A stretch of DNA of 64,000 nucleotides from Mariniblastus sp. GTDB lineage: Bacteria > Planctomycetota > Planctomycetia > Pirellulales > Pirellulaceae. Each line of letters starts with the position of its first letter. The first letter of the stretch is position 1. The position numbers and the translations under genes were made by a program. The notes below the pieces were generated by a model. That model was not told where the DNA came from. It did no database searches and saw nothing but the letters and a program-made list of their open reading frames with translations. The stretch covers positions 48,276 through 112,275 of the forward strand of contig JAPKBL010000002.1 of assembly GCA_028823415.1 (NCBI GenBank), read 5' to 3'. This document shows, one piece after another, positions 26,157 to 35,072 of the stretch.

Positions 26157-26190
26157 AAAAAACCGAGCCGCGATTGCGACTCGGTTTTTA
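26157..26190 (-). terminator. Terminator downstream of tRNA-Arg
   Basis: The arms 26157-26167 (A6 followed by ccgag) and 26180-26190 (ctcgg followed by T5 and A) form a 10-bp perfect stem with A/T tracts on both sides, so it can stop transcription in either direction. It sits 14 bp beyond the tRNA 3' end. Confidence 0.85.
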
Positions 26191-26203
26191 TGGGATCAAA
26201 AAG

Positions 26204-26277
<74 letters not shown>

Positions 26278-26623
26278 ATTGATGAAACAGTTAGCCACCT
26301 AAATACACTAAGTGACCGCTCGAAATTTTACCATCGGCGAAATTTATCACAACGCCAAATGATAGATCTGTTGCACGGATTCTCGTGTTTTTTCGGGTGA
26401 TGCCAATCTGGTTTTGCTGATTTCTGGGCTTAGTGAATTGGATTTTCAAAAAGTCCATGCAAGCCTTTTGAAGGTAATGCCAATATTCCCTCTAACGGAC
26501 TACATGGAATAATACGAGTATTTGACTAACTACATCCGGACAATCGTCAATTTCTTCCCTATTGCGGTGGATTAATGTGGCGCTAGTCGAAATGACGAAA
26601 TTTGTAAGGTAATCTAGCTTGGA
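26278..26623. other. Gap upstream of FHA gene
   Basis: This AT-rich stretch between the tRNA 5' side and the FHA promoter has no convincing open frame. It should contain the minus-strand promoter of the tRNA. Confidence 0.45.
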
Positions 26624-26654
26624 TTGGTGGCTCAGCGTTCATGTGTGATATAAT
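26624..26654 (+). promoter_or_regulatory. Probable sigma-70 promoter of the FHA gene
   Basis: A perfect TATAAT at 26649-26654 is preceded by TG at 26646-26647, an extended -10 element. A weak -35 (ttggtg, 26624-26629) lies 19 bp upstream of the -10. The FHA start codon is 60 bp downstream. Confidence 0.5.
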
Positions 26655-26714
26655 TAGGATCTCAAAGTGGGGTTTGTAAATTTGAGAAATGTAATTGTTC
26701 AGGGCAACTAGCGA

Positions 26715-27368
26715 ATGTCAACGATCACTCTAAGGGTACTAGACGGTTCAGACCGCGGTAAGGTCTTTGAATCCATTTCGGCGCCCGTGACGATTGGTCG
26801 TGAAGAAGGAAACACAATCCAGCTCAACGACGAGCGGATTTCAAGGTTTCATCTCAAGATCCAACAGGATCATGAAGATCTCGTTCTTACGGATCTTGAA
26901 AGTACCAACGGATCGAAAGTCAATAACGAAGAGGTCCAGCTTCGTATTCTCCGGTATGGAGATCTAATCACGGTCGGAAGAAGCACCTTGATTTTCGGAA
27001 GTCGCGTTGAAATCAACGATCGACTTGGTCGAAGTGATATGGATAAGAAAGTCGATTCAAAAGAAGCGGGATCCCGGCCTTCCGTAGAAAATGTTGCGGT
27101 CAAGGCAGATCGGCAGGAAGATCCAAGTTGCCACAAAGCATTACTTGCTCACGCCCCTCCTAAACTTCCCGATCGGCTCTCTCCCGGGCAAGCCGCTCAG
27201 CTTTCAGAGGTGGTTGAATTTTTGCACTTGCATGTTCGGCGCGTCGTCAACGACGTTGAACTTGATAAGCGAAAAAAGAATGTCGAACTTACGCGCGAGC
27301 AGTGGCAAAAGATGATCGATGTTCAAGCGAGACTCTCAGAGTATCTCCGCCGCATTAGCAACCCCTAA
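26715..27368 (+). CDS. FHA-domain protein
   Basis: This 217-aa cytoplasmic protein has an N-terminal FHA domain (about 5-95) with the phosphothreonine-binding residues Gly28-Arg29, Ser43-Arg44-x-His46 and Asn65-Gly66 in STNGSKVN. Residues about 100-150 form a charged linker. The last 65 residues are helical, with VVEFLHLHVRRVVNDVELDKRK, and may be a dimerisation helix. FHA proteins read Thr phosphorylation by Ser/Thr kinases, abundant in planctomycetes, but no kinase is next to it. The gene is alone, with its own extended -10 promoter, and convergent with the inositol-phosphate synthase gene. Confidence 0.9.
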   Translation: MSTITLRVLDGSDRGKVFESISAPVTIGREEGNTIQLNDERISRFHLKIQQDHEDLVLTDLESTNGSKVNNEEVQLRILRYGDLITVGRSTLIFGSRVEINDRLGRSDMDKKVDSKEAGSRPSVENVAVKADRQEDPSCHKALLAHAPPKLPDRLSPGQAAQLSEVVEFLHLHVRRVVNDVELDKRKKNVELTREQWQKMIDVQARLSEYLRRISNP

Positions 27369-27526
27369 CCAAAACGCCTAATCAAGTTCTTTCATTTCGC
27401 GTAAAGTCAGGTTGGGTTGAGAATCTCCGTTCGACAGAACTGTTGCTTGAATTCATTTCTTATGGCAACGATACCATGCGCAAATTGACTCGATGCCGCA
27501 GCTTTGACCTTTGTTAGACAGGCTTG

Positions 27527-28726
27527 TCATTCGGTCTGTTGATCTACCCAATCGGTCAACATTTTAAATTGTGCGGCGAAATCGTTTTCGTCAGTTCCCA
27601 AAGGTGATTTGAAGAAACTGGCTAGAAACGTCAACAAGCCTGTCTCTCCGTTTCTAGCGGCTTTTTCAGTAAACCGAAAAAGGTCGAGTACTAACGGGGC
27701 TGCTAAAATTGAATCGCAACCCTGCCAGGTAAAGGTCATGATCATGGGTGTTCCGAGGAAGCCTCGGAAATGAATATGATCCCAGGCGGTTTTCCAGTCT
27801 CCAAGGCTCTTGATGTATTCGATACTGATATGCGTTTGCGGGTCGTAACCGAGGATCTGCCCTAACAGACGATCTTTGCTGGTGACCTTGGTCTGTTTAT
27901 TGATCGGGTCGTCGAGAACCTGCCCATCCATGTTGCCAAAAATATTATGGCCTACCCAACTCATTATTTCTAAATTCCGATTTGCAAAAGCGGGAGCAAG
28001 CACACTTTTGAGAAAAGTCTCACCCGTTTTGCCGTCGTGCCCAATGTGGCAGGTGCCTCGGGTTCTAGCCAATTCATCAATTGCCTTTGGACAACTTCCT
28101 AACGAAGGTGTGAAATTGATGAAAGGCCATCCTTTTTCAAGCGCCGCGATCGCGTAGAGTGAACTCGCGGGAAGCGGGCAGTCGGGATTAGAGAGTGTGG
28201 ACTCGAGCGTTTCCCAGTTGTCTGGTAACGACTGCGGATCGACCGAAGGTTCGGTCGAGGCGAGGTTCAGGACAATGACCTGATCGAGTTCGTTATCCTG
28301 CTTAAACTCAATGAGATCATTCTGGATTTGATTGACCGCAGATTGAGCGGTACCTGTTGGATCAACAAATTCCGCGGTCGCCAGTTTCTTGATCGTCTCA
28401 CCCACGTTATACAGCACGCCGGGGCGAACATTTTTGTCGAATGCTGCCAATTCGGATTCACATTGAATCACAAGCTCGCGGCTAATGGCCGGAGTTGTGC
28501 CTGAGAGTAAAAAGGCTTCGGTGCGACTATCTGTTTTGCGAATCTCGTGACCACCCATCACGATTTGATTCCAATCGATCAGATCCAGGCCCGAAAATTG
28601 TTCGAGTTGGCTGACCAATCCACAATCATCGACAAGTTTTAATTTGAGTGCAGCAAGACCGACGACAACGGTAGTGGAAACGCCTCCATGAGCGCCGATT
28701 AGCCATAATCCAACACGTTTTGACAT
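27527..28726 (-). CDS. myo-inositol-1-phosphate synthase family protein
   Basis: This 399-aa protein begins with an NAD-binding Rossmann motif, GLWLIGAHGGVSTTVV, and carries the family segments WNQIVMGGHEIR, SLPDNWETLE, and the catalytic-domain block GKTGETFLKSVLAPAF followed by HNIFGNMDG. The enzyme converts glucose 6-phosphate to 1L-myo-inositol 1-phosphate with tightly bound NAD, the first step to inositol phospholipids or compatible solutes. The length is between the short archaeal/actinobacterial and the long eukaryotic forms. No inositol monophosphatase or phosphatidylinositol synthase is nearby. Confidence 0.88.
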   Translation of the reverse strand: MSKRVGLWLIGAHGGVSTTVVVGLAALKLKLVDDCGLVSQLEQFSGLDLIDWNQIVMGGHEIRKTDSRTEAFLLSGTTPAISRELVIQCESELAAFDKNVRPGVLYNVGETIKKLATAEFVDPTGTAQSAVNQIQNDLIEFKQDNELDQVIVLNLASTEPSVDPQSLPDNWETLESTLSNPDCPLPASSLYAIAALEKGWPFINFTPSLGSCPKAIDELARTRGTCHIGHDGKTGETFLKSVLAPAFANRNLEIMSWVGHNIFGNMDGQVLDDPINKQTKVTSKDRLLGQILGYDPQTHISIEYIKSLGDWKTAWDHIHFRGFLGTPMIMTFTWQGCDSILAAPLVLDLFRFTEKAARNGETGLLTFLASFFKSPLGTDENDFAAQFKMLTDWVDQQTE

Positions 28727-28786
28727 AGATTTTCTGAAACTTGAAAACTGGGAGGTTGATAAACAAACTGACCACAGATGTGGACT

Positions 28787-29014
28787 TCAAAGGCTGTTTT
28801 CTGAATTATGGATTATTACTAGCCAATCACCTTGCTGCAACGGCGTGGCAATGGGGATACAGATTTCTGAGCGACTCGAGCGTGGGTTTTGGCGCTGTGG
28901 GTGAGTAATAGCGATTGCATCGTCGACGTCCGGAAAATCACCTGAAGTCAAGTTTGGGGTCTTTCGGACGCGCACAACCGTGCTAAATTGTTGATCGATT
29001 GTTGATGAATTCAT
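28787..29014 (-). CDS. Possible small hypothetical protein
   Basis: An open frame of 75 codons from ATG 29014 fills the divergent gap between the inositol-phosphate synthase and aminotransferase genes, on the strand of the former and 60 bp upstream of it. I do not recognise the product. Its C-terminal half (PLQQGDWLVIIHNSENSL) is reasonably protein-like, but there is no Shine-Dalgarno or known motif. It might instead be the regulatory region of the two flanking genes. Confidence 0.3.
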   Translation of the reverse strand: MNSSTIDQQFSTVVRVRKTPNLTSGDFPDVDDAIAITHPQRQNPRSSRSEICIPIATPLQQGDWLVIIHNSENSL

Positions 29015-29033
29015 GAAGACAAGAGGCAAGTTG

Positions 29034-30224
29034 ATGTTCGAATCCGCACCGCTAAACCCACCCGACTCGATTTTTGGCCTGATTGAACAATTTAAAAAGG
29101 ATGAAAATCCGCTTAAAATTAATCTATCGGTCGGAGTTTATCAGGACGAGTCCGGCACGACTCCAGTCATGAGATGCGTCCGCCTAGCCGAGGAGAAATT
29201 ACTCGCTGAGCAAGGAACAAAAAGTTATCTCCCCATCGACGGTGCTCCAGCTTACAACCAGGCGATTGGGAGGTTGATTTTTGGCGACTCTCTGTCTGAC
29301 TCACCGTCAGTTCACTCGGTGTCAGCTCAAACGCCCGGCGGAACCGTTTCGTTGCGATTGGCGGGGGAATTACTGCGTCGCGTCTTCAATGTGAAAACGA
29401 TCTGGATGAGTAATCCGACCTGGGCCAACCACCCTAAAATCTATGAAGCAGCGGGTTTAGAGGTTAAGAAATACGACTATCTGGATGAGCAGGGAACTGG
29501 TTTAGATTTTGATCGCATCCTCGAGTCCCTTGAAAATGCAGAACCGAATCAGGCCGTACTGCTTCATACTGTGTGTCACAATCCCACCGGCGTGGACCCT
29601 ACGATTGAGCAGTGGAAGGCTTTCGGGGAGTTCATTAAGAAACGTCAGCTGTTTCCAATTTTTGATTTCGCCTATCAAGGTTTTGGCGAGAGTTTGGATG
29701 CCGACGCGTTCCCAATTCGAAATTTTGTGGAGAACGGTGGCGAAGCCCTCGTGTGCAATTCGTTTTCGAAAAATTTCGGTTTGTATGCTGAGCGCGTCGG
29801 TGGAATATCAGCCGTCTCGCCAAATGCAGAAACGGCTGTCGCCATGTTGAGTCAAATCAAACTGACCATTCGAACGATGTACTCAAACCCCCCGTTACAC
29901 GGTGGAGCGATTGTCAACACAGTCCTGCACGATTCTGGGTTGCGGGAAATCTGGACCGATGAGTTAACCGAGATTCGACAACGAATTTTGCAGTTGCGGG
30001 AGAAATTTGTTGCCGCGATGCAGGCCCGTGTTCCGGATAAAGATTTTCAATACATCAATCGACAGCGCGGGATGTTTAGTTACTCGGGATTAACTGCGGA
30101 GCAAGTTGAACGATTGAAAAACGAGCATTCCATTTACATTTTGGGAAGTGGAAGGATCAACGTGGCGGGTATCAATGACGGGAATCTTGACCGTCTGTGT
30201 GATGCGATCGCCTCGGTGGTTTAA
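29034..30224 (+). CDS. Aromatic/aspartate aminotransferase (class I PLP enzyme)
   Basis: From the ATG at 29034 the protein is 396 aa, the usual AspC/TyrB length; an upstream ATG at 29013 adds only seven residues. Family features include NLSVGVYQDESG, the PLP ring pocket HTVCHNPTG, DFAYQGFG, the Schiff-base Lys246 in NSFSKNFGLYAERVG and the C-terminal substrate-carboxylate Arg region GRINVAGI. It interconverts glutamate/2-oxoglutarate with aspartate or aromatic amino acids. A 4-hydroxyphenylpyruvate dioxygenase 17 kb to the right would take the transaminated tyrosine product, but the two are not in one operon. Confidence 0.93.
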   Translation: MFESAPLNPPDSIFGLIEQFKKDENPLKINLSVGVYQDESGTTPVMRCVRLAEEKLLAEQGTKSYLPIDGAPAYNQAIGRLIFGDSLSDSPSVHSVSAQTPGGTVSLRLAGELLRRVFNVKTIWMSNPTWANHPKIYEAAGLEVKKYDYLDEQGTGLDFDRILESLENAEPNQAVLLHTVCHNPTGVDPTIEQWKAFGEFIKKRQLFPIFDFAYQGFGESLDADAFPIRNFVENGGEALVCNSFSKNFGLYAERVGGISAVSPNAETAVAMLSQIKLTIRTMYSNPPLHGGAIVNTVLHDSGLREIWTDELTEIRQRILQLREKFVAAMQARVPDKDFQYINRQRGMFSYSGLTAEQVERLKNEHSIYILGSGRINVAGINDGNLDRLCDAIASVV

Positions 30225-30225
30225 G

Positions 30226-30316
30226 CTTGATCCTAAATTTCATCACTTGTGAATCGCAGCTTAGGATTAAGAGATCCCTGGGCAGACCGGTTTTAAGTAG
30301 GTTCAGTAGGTTCAGT
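30226..30316 (+). other. Hairpin and short repeats after the aminotransferase gene
   Basis: An 11-bp stem (30226-30236 with 30261-30271, one G-U pair) begins just after the stop codon. It encloses 24 nt and lacks a T-run, so termination is uncertain. It is followed by a 9-bp gttcagtag direct repeat at about 30301-30316. Confidence 0.45.
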
Positions 30317-30322
30317 AAGTTC

Positions 30323-30925
30323 TCAATAAGGATACGCAGTGATAACCCGATTGTCGCCGAGGACTAAGTTGAGTCTCTCGAGCGGAGGATGATTCTTGCG
30401 AGCTCCGACCTGGCCCCCGAGATATCCAATACGTCGGTTCATTTGGATCACGTATTCCGTTTTTCCGTCGTCTTCAGGGATCACTTGGACGCGATACGAT
30501 TTCGATTGAATTAACTCGTAAGCTTCATCAATTAATCTAAAAACATCATTGCCTTGAACATCGAAAACCCCGTGAGAACCATCGCGTTCCGGTTCATCCC
30601 GCGCGTGTCGCAATACATGTTTGCTGCGGTGTCCGCTTCTTCCAGAGGTGTAGATCAACCCTGCTGGCGATACTAGGTTTTCTCCCTGTCCATTCCGTAA
30701 ATACCGACCTTCCAGGGTCGCGGACGCGTTACCGGACGCTGGGAAATCGGTTGTCGAATTAGTACCCGGCCGTGAAACAACAGTCGGGGTATTGGTCTGC
30801 GTCGACTCCGCATACCACTGATAGGCAATGATAAGTGCGATTATCACCGCGCCGGTGATTTTTTTAGCGGTAGTCATTGGGACGCGCAATGGCGCAGAGG
30901 ATTTTTTAGAGGATCGGTTTTTCAT
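30323..30925 (-). CDS. Membrane-anchored protein with possible nuclease-like C-terminal domain
   Basis: From ATG 30925 the protein is 200 aa. A basic N-terminus precedes one transmembrane helix (ITGAVIIALIIAYQWYA, about 21-40), then a Thr/Ser-rich linker and a C-terminal domain of about 125 residues. The domain has RSGHRSKHVLRHARDEPER, a His/Arg-rich helix, then GSHGVFD and a helix IDEAYELIQ. These features recall the BECR-type endonuclease fold (EndoU, colicin E5/D, RelE relatives), but I cannot assign it firmly. No immunity protein lies next to it. The longer frame from 30985 lacks support. Confidence 0.6.
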   Translation of the reverse strand: MKNRSSKKSSAPLRVPMTTAKKITGAVIIALIIAYQWYAESTQTNTPTVVSRPGTNSTTDFPASGNASATLEGRYLRNGQGENLVSPAGLIYTSGRSGHRSKHVLRHARDEPERDGSHGVFDVQGNDVFRLIDEAYELIQSKSYRVQVIPEDDGKTEYVIQMNRRIGYLGGQVGARKNHPPLERLNLVLGDNRVITAYPY

Positions 30926-31007
30926 GCGGCGAGTATAACTTATTCGGGCTTCGAGAGGTTCGAATTCACGTCCCCCCCAAAGCAACGTCAGGAATGAAAA
31001 TAAGATT

Positions 31008-31040
31008 AAAAAAACAGGCGAACTGAATCAGTCCGCCTGT
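31008..31040 (-). terminator. Intrinsic terminator of SurA-like gene
   Basis: The stem acaggcg (31014-31020) with cgcctgt (31034-31040) is extended inside by actg/cagt. On the minus strand it is followed by T7, ending the isomerase transcript about 50 bp past the stop codon. Confidence 0.85.
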
Positions 31041-31089
31041 TGATTATTTTCATGCTGCGATGGAGATCGCTAGTTTTTAGATTGTTAGA

Positions 31090-32949
31090 CTAGCGGAAAT
31101 TCGATGGTGTCGAGCTATGGTTGGTGTTCTGTTTTCTCGCCGAACGGATCGCTGCTGCTCCTGGTTGAGACGTGCCACTGAGGAAATTGTCGATCTGGGA
31201 GTCTTGGCGGAGTGTCTGGAACGCATCTGCCATTTCGAGGTTAAGCTTTTTCTCAAGAATGTTTTTGTGCAGTTCTTCCTTGACCGCATCAAAATCAGAA
31301 ACGACAGGTTCGGTTCGACCGAGGCAGAGCATGGTCACCCAGTAGTCGCCCATTTGGACAACCTTTGAAAGTTCTTTGGCCTGCAAGTTAAATGCTTCTT
31401 TTTCCAGTTCGGGCTGGCCGCCATGTTTTTGAATCGGTGGGACGGCACCAAAATTATTTTTTGATGCCGGCTCGATTGAGTATTGGTTAGCGAGTTTTCC
31501 AAAGTAATCCGGCGTTGGATTCGCGCTGGCGAGATTCCAGACTTTTAACGCTGATCGGTGGTCATTGCTAACGATGACAAGGACTTCCACGCGGGGACCG
31601 AAGTTGGCTTCGAAACCTTTGTCCATGTCCTCTTGGGTAACGGTAACTTTGTCTTGCACTAGCATTTTTAAGGCTACGGTTGGCCAAACTTGATCTTCGA
31701 TGTAAAGGTCGACCTTAGAGAGATCGTCGTTGGTCATTAGTTGCAGCCAATCGTCGACGTTGACGCTTCCGTCCGGATTCAGGTGACCGAGAGATTCAGC
31801 GGCGCGAGTGATCTCTTCGCTGATGTCTGATTTTTCAACACGGAGTGAGGCTGATTTTAATTGCTGAATCAAGATCATCCGATTGATTTCGGTATCCAAC
31901 ATTTGCGAACCGTATCTAGCAATGCAATCTTCGGCGACATCGCGTTTGAAAATCTGAGTTCCGTTGACAATTGCCGCGACGCCTGGCATCTCTTTTGTAA
32001 GAAGCTCGTCATTCATCACATTGACAATTTTGGCGTTTTTCTGTTCCGTCGCAAACAAGACCCGAGCTGATTCGATTAACTTGTCGCTGGCAATTTGTTT
32101 TTCGATTCTCTCGTGCTGAAAGGCAGATTCTGCAGGGGATAGTTCAACGCCGGGATAAAACCTTTCGCAGCGTAGAATTACAAAATTATTGGCAATTGCG
32201 AGGACACGGGAAACTTCATTGGGGCTTAACGAAAATGCCAGTTTCTCAAATTCCGGGAGACCTGAATTGCGGCGAATTGGCTGGAGCAATCCACCCATGG
32301 ATTTGCTGTTGGAATCAAGTGAAAACTGTTTTGCGAGACGTTCGAAATTTTCGGGAGCTGTTTGGAGTTGGGAATGGATCTGGTTTGCCTGTTGCAGGGA
32401 ATCCACGACAATCTGGCGGATCTGGACCTTCGGGCCAAATTCGAATTCTAAGCGTTCGCCAATTTCCAGATTCGTCACTTGGACGTTCTTTTCGGCTAAC
32501 CTTCGGATTGCCAATTCGTGCCAAGTAATATCGTTTTTGAGACGGTCAACTGTGATGTTGCGACGACTGCAAATCATTTGGACGTATTTGTTGCCAGACA
32601 TCCCAAATTTTTTGGCTTTTTCAATTAGCTCATCATTCACATCGCCTTCGGTAATCATGACCCCGCTTTTTTTGCACATGTCGAGCACGAGGAGTTTCTT
32701 GATCCGACTTTCGAGAACTTCTTCGCCAAAACGACGCATGCATTCCTGAGAAACTTGATGCCGAGTGATCGGGTGTCCATTGACGACGGCAAGTGTTTCA
32801 ATGTGTTTTTGTTTTGAGGTCTTTCCTTGGGCGGGGGTGTTGGCATTGCTCTGTCCCCATGCCTTGCCGCTATCTAAACCAAATAGCAAAACAACGGACA
32901 CCGCTAGGGTGCTGATTACAATACAACTAGTGCTGGCTTTTTTCGCCAT
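31090..32949 (-). CDS. Tandem SurA/parvulin-type peptidyl-prolyl isomerase
   Basis: This 619-aa exported protein starts with a signal peptide (about 1-32). Two similar modules follow. Each has a SurA-type N-terminal helical chaperone segment beginning with a conserved NGxxITRxxV-like turn (VVNGHPITRHQV and IVNGTQIFKRDV) and a parvulin-like domain with a Gly-Gly-x-x-x-P loop (SKSMGGLLQPIRR and NNFGAVPPIQKHG). The second loop has lost one Gly. The last 30 residues are Ser/Thr/Asn-rich. The predicted role is folding of exported proteins, by analogy with SurA. The internal duplication gives a two-module chain of about twice the usual length. Confidence 0.85.
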   Translation of the reverse strand: MAKKASTSCIVISTLAVSVVLLFGLDSGKAWGQSNANTPAQGKTSKQKHIETLAVVNGHPITRHQVSQECMRRFGEEVLESRIKKLLVLDMCKKSGVMITEGDVNDELIEKAKKFGMSGNKYVQMICSRRNITVDRLKNDITWHELAIRRLAEKNVQVTNLEIGERLEFEFGPKVQIRQIVVDSLQQANQIHSQLQTAPENFERLAKQFSLDSNSKSMGGLLQPIRRNSGLPEFEKLAFSLSPNEVSRVLAIANNFVILRCERFYPGVELSPAESAFQHERIEKQIASDKLIESARVLFATEQKNAKIVNVMNDELLTKEMPGVAAIVNGTQIFKRDVAEDCIARYGSQMLDTEINRMILIQQLKSASLRVEKSDISEEITRAAESLGHLNPDGSVNVDDWLQLMTNDDLSKVDLYIEDQVWPTVALKMLVQDKVTVTQEDMDKGFEANFGPRVEVLVIVSNDHRSALKVWNLASANPTPDYFGKLANQYSIEPASKNNFGAVPPIQKHGGQPELEKEAFNLQAKELSKVVQMGDYWVTMLCLGRTEPVVSDFDAVKEELHKNILEKKLNLEMADAFQTLRQDSQIDNFLSGTSQPGAAAIRSARKQNTNHSSTPSNFR

Positions 32950-33305
32950 CGCGGTTTCTCCATTAACCGGACTCGTTTCAATACGACTCGGACGTTAAGT
33001 GTGCGAGTCGGGAGTCCATTCGGGTGGAGTATAGGGCTGGGCTTCCCAAGCGGTCAATACAAATCGGTGATGTCATGATTCGGCCGTATCGCCAGCGATC
33101 TGGCGTACGTTCGTGGAAACCGTCGATGGAGAAAGCTGATAGCTAGCAGATTTATTCTGCTGCAGGGAGATCAGCGGGGTGGGCTTTCAGGGGGCAGACG
33201 TTTCAATAGAAAAAGCGGTCCGAGAATTTCGGTTCCGCTGGAAGAGGGCAATCTCAATTTTCAGATCGGGGTGACGGCTCAACCGAGCTCAATCACTTTG
33301 GCGGA
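32950..33305. other. Gap upstream of SurA-like gene
   Basis: This 356-bp stretch should carry the minus-strand promoter of the isomerase. I see no tRNA, strong hairpin or credible gene. Confidence 0.45.
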
Positions 33306-33881
33306 TCATTTGATGCCCCCTCCAATCACGACTGATTTGAGATTGCCACGGTTTGAGTTGGGGGCGGGAAGCGCCCGGGCGATCGAAATTGGGTTTGCCG
33401 ATTGCGGAGAACTCTGGGGCTTTAAGGTTGAAAATCCGCTATCGAGCGCCTTGGGTTTGTCGCTGTTGGCTGCCGGTCTAAATCGAGCCGGTGATTGAGT
33501 TGAGGTTTTTTTCAGAGTGGGCTGAAATGAATTGTCAGTGGCGGGAGGGGATGGTGGACGAGTCACCGAGATTCGGTTGGATGGGCGGAGAGTGGGGGAT
33601 GAAAATCTTGGATACTTACTGAAACTTGAAGCGGGGAAGCGTTGGTTTTTCGTTTGAACGGAGGAATGCTTAGCGTTTCTGATCAGCAAATCGGAGTTGT
33701 GTTTTGTGTAAGGGTTGTAATAGTCGGAATTGGGGCCGGGGGTACCAACGTGGTAGCCGTCGCTAATTCCGTGACCGACCCACCTCATGTATCGAGTTTT
33801 CTGCCCGAAGCTCGTAGACGACAAAACTGTAACGACCATGATTACCGGTAGAATCAAACCGAGGTGTTTTGATCGAAACAT
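33306..33881 (-). CDS. Small secreted low-complexity protein
   Basis: Starting at ATG 33881, which follows a good Shine-Dalgarno (ggcggg), the product is 191 aa with a clear signal peptide (LGLILPVIMVVTVLSSTSFG). After a short Tyr/Gly-rich segment (MRWVGHGISDGYHVGTPGPN) the rest is Pro/Ser/Arg/Asn-rich without predicted domain. I do not recognise the family. The start in front (33944) is rejected because it hides the signal peptide. Confidence 0.65.
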   Translation of the reverse strand: MFRSKHLGLILPVIMVVTVLSSTSFGQKTRYMRWVGHGISDGYHVGTPGPNSDYYNPYTKHNSDLLIRNAKHSSVQTKNQRFPASSFSKYPRFSSPTLRPSNRISVTRPPSPPATDNSFQPTLKKTSTQSPARFRPAANSDKPKALDSGFSTLKPQSSPQSANPISIARALPAPNSNRGNLKSVVIGGGIK

Positions 33882-34188
33882 GTTACCCGCCTTACTTTGA
33901 GTTGGATGAGCATTGTATTTGCATGAATACAATTGTGCTTTCAAAGTTTTTATCGCCGGACAATCAAGGCAGTCTTGATCGTATTGCCTAGCACGTTCAT
34001 GGGGGGATTAATAAACGTCCGGTCGTACCGAGAGCAACGGTTTCAATTATGTTTACTTTCGTTCGTTTCAAGTAAACAGGTCGGACGGGGCAGATAAAGG
34101 TGTCTTTCTTTCGCCAAGCTTAAGCCCTATTAACGGCGCGTCTGGTCTGATTGTCTTCACAGATTCGAGGATCTTTGATCGGACGCTG
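33882..34188. other. Gap with a 7-bp hairpin
   Basis: This 307-bp gap holds one stem (gtttact at 34051-34057 with agtaaac at 34071-34077) and no gene. It separates two minus-strand unknowns. Confidence 0.45.
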
Positions 34189-34842
34189 TTAGTCGGCATC
34201 GTGACCGATGGTAGTGTGGGCAGTCACACGTGAATTGGATTTCTCTGCGGAAGAGAGTTTGAGGATAATATCATCCTCGGAGTTGAATGTCTTGTCTGGG
34301 CCGGCGCTACGAACGAGCCCTGAATTGGGGCCCCCATCGAATCGGAGTGACTCGCCCCACGGGTCAATGTGTTCGACAATCAGCATATTGGCCTCGATGT
34401 CGAAATGCATTGCATTGGCTGAGTCCGCGCGAAACGCGTCGATTTTATTCGCCGCGACCGCCAATAAAACTCCTGTTTCTTTGGCTTGTTTTTTGACCAC
34501 TTTATTACGATGTGCGACCTGTTTCGATTGCACGCGCTGGCTATGAGCGTTGGAAATGAACAGAACGATGGATGTTGCCATGATGACACCGGCAAGCGAG
34601 ACGACTGTGCCGATCGAGGCCATTGCTTTCCCTGGGCGACGCAGTCCATTGAGACTGATCAGTAAAGGGATTGGCGATGCGAAGCCAGCGGTTAGTAGGC
34701 TGCCCAAAGACATCCACATCCCATTGAATCCCCACCAGTTGAATTTCTCTCTTGTGGGACGCACCGGTTGGAATCCGATATAGACCGGGGTGGCTTGTTT
34801 TTTGGCGGACGCTCGTTGATCGAAGGGTATGTGAAACGTCAT
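34189..34842 (-). CDS. DUF4190-like membrane protein with pseudopilin-like tail
   Basis: This 217-aa protein has an N-terminal segment of about 40 residues, two transmembrane helices (about 45-70 and 75-100, SIGTVVSLAGVIMATSIVLF) as in DUF4190 proteins, a helix rich in Lys and Gln, and a C-terminal 60 residues with DPWGESLRF and VRSAGPDKTFNSEDDI. That last block resembles the calcium-loop end of type II secretion major pseudopilins (GspG), which is frequently joined to other modules in planctomycetes. The function is unknown. Confidence 0.65.
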   Translation of the reverse strand: MTFHIPFDQRASAKKQATPVYIGFQPVRPTREKFNWWGFNGMWMSLGSLLTAGFASPIPLLISLNGLRRPGKAMASIGTVVSLAGVIMATSIVLFISNAHSQRVQSKQVAHRNKVVKKQAKETGVLLAVAANKIDAFRADSANAMHFDIEANMLIVEHIDPWGESLRFDGGPNSGLVRSAGPDKTFNSEDDIILKLSSAEKSNSRVTAHTTIGHDAD

Positions 34843-34978
34843 CTATTCAAAATCTCCAACGGTTTATAGGTAACTTCCCCCTTTATTCGCCGGAAATTGT
34901 GAAACCTTGGAGAATAATAAAAAAATGTTTCGAATCACTTGGCATCCAACGGCTTGGAGCGTCGATCGCATAAAAATA

Positions 34979-35008
34979 GGGCGGTGTTTTTGGATAAAAA
35001 CACCGCCC
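34979..35008 (-). terminator. Terminator of the alanine symporter gene
   Basis: A perfect 13-bp stem (34979-34991 with 34996-35008) closes a GGAT loop, with A/T-rich flanks on both sides. It lies 65 bp beyond the symporter stop codon on the minus strand and is strong enough to act in both directions. Confidence 0.85.
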
Positions 35009-35072
35009 TCATTTGATCTAAATATTTGCCGGCTCTTCCAACGAAAGAGCTTTCCGCAGGCATTTCACTCGA

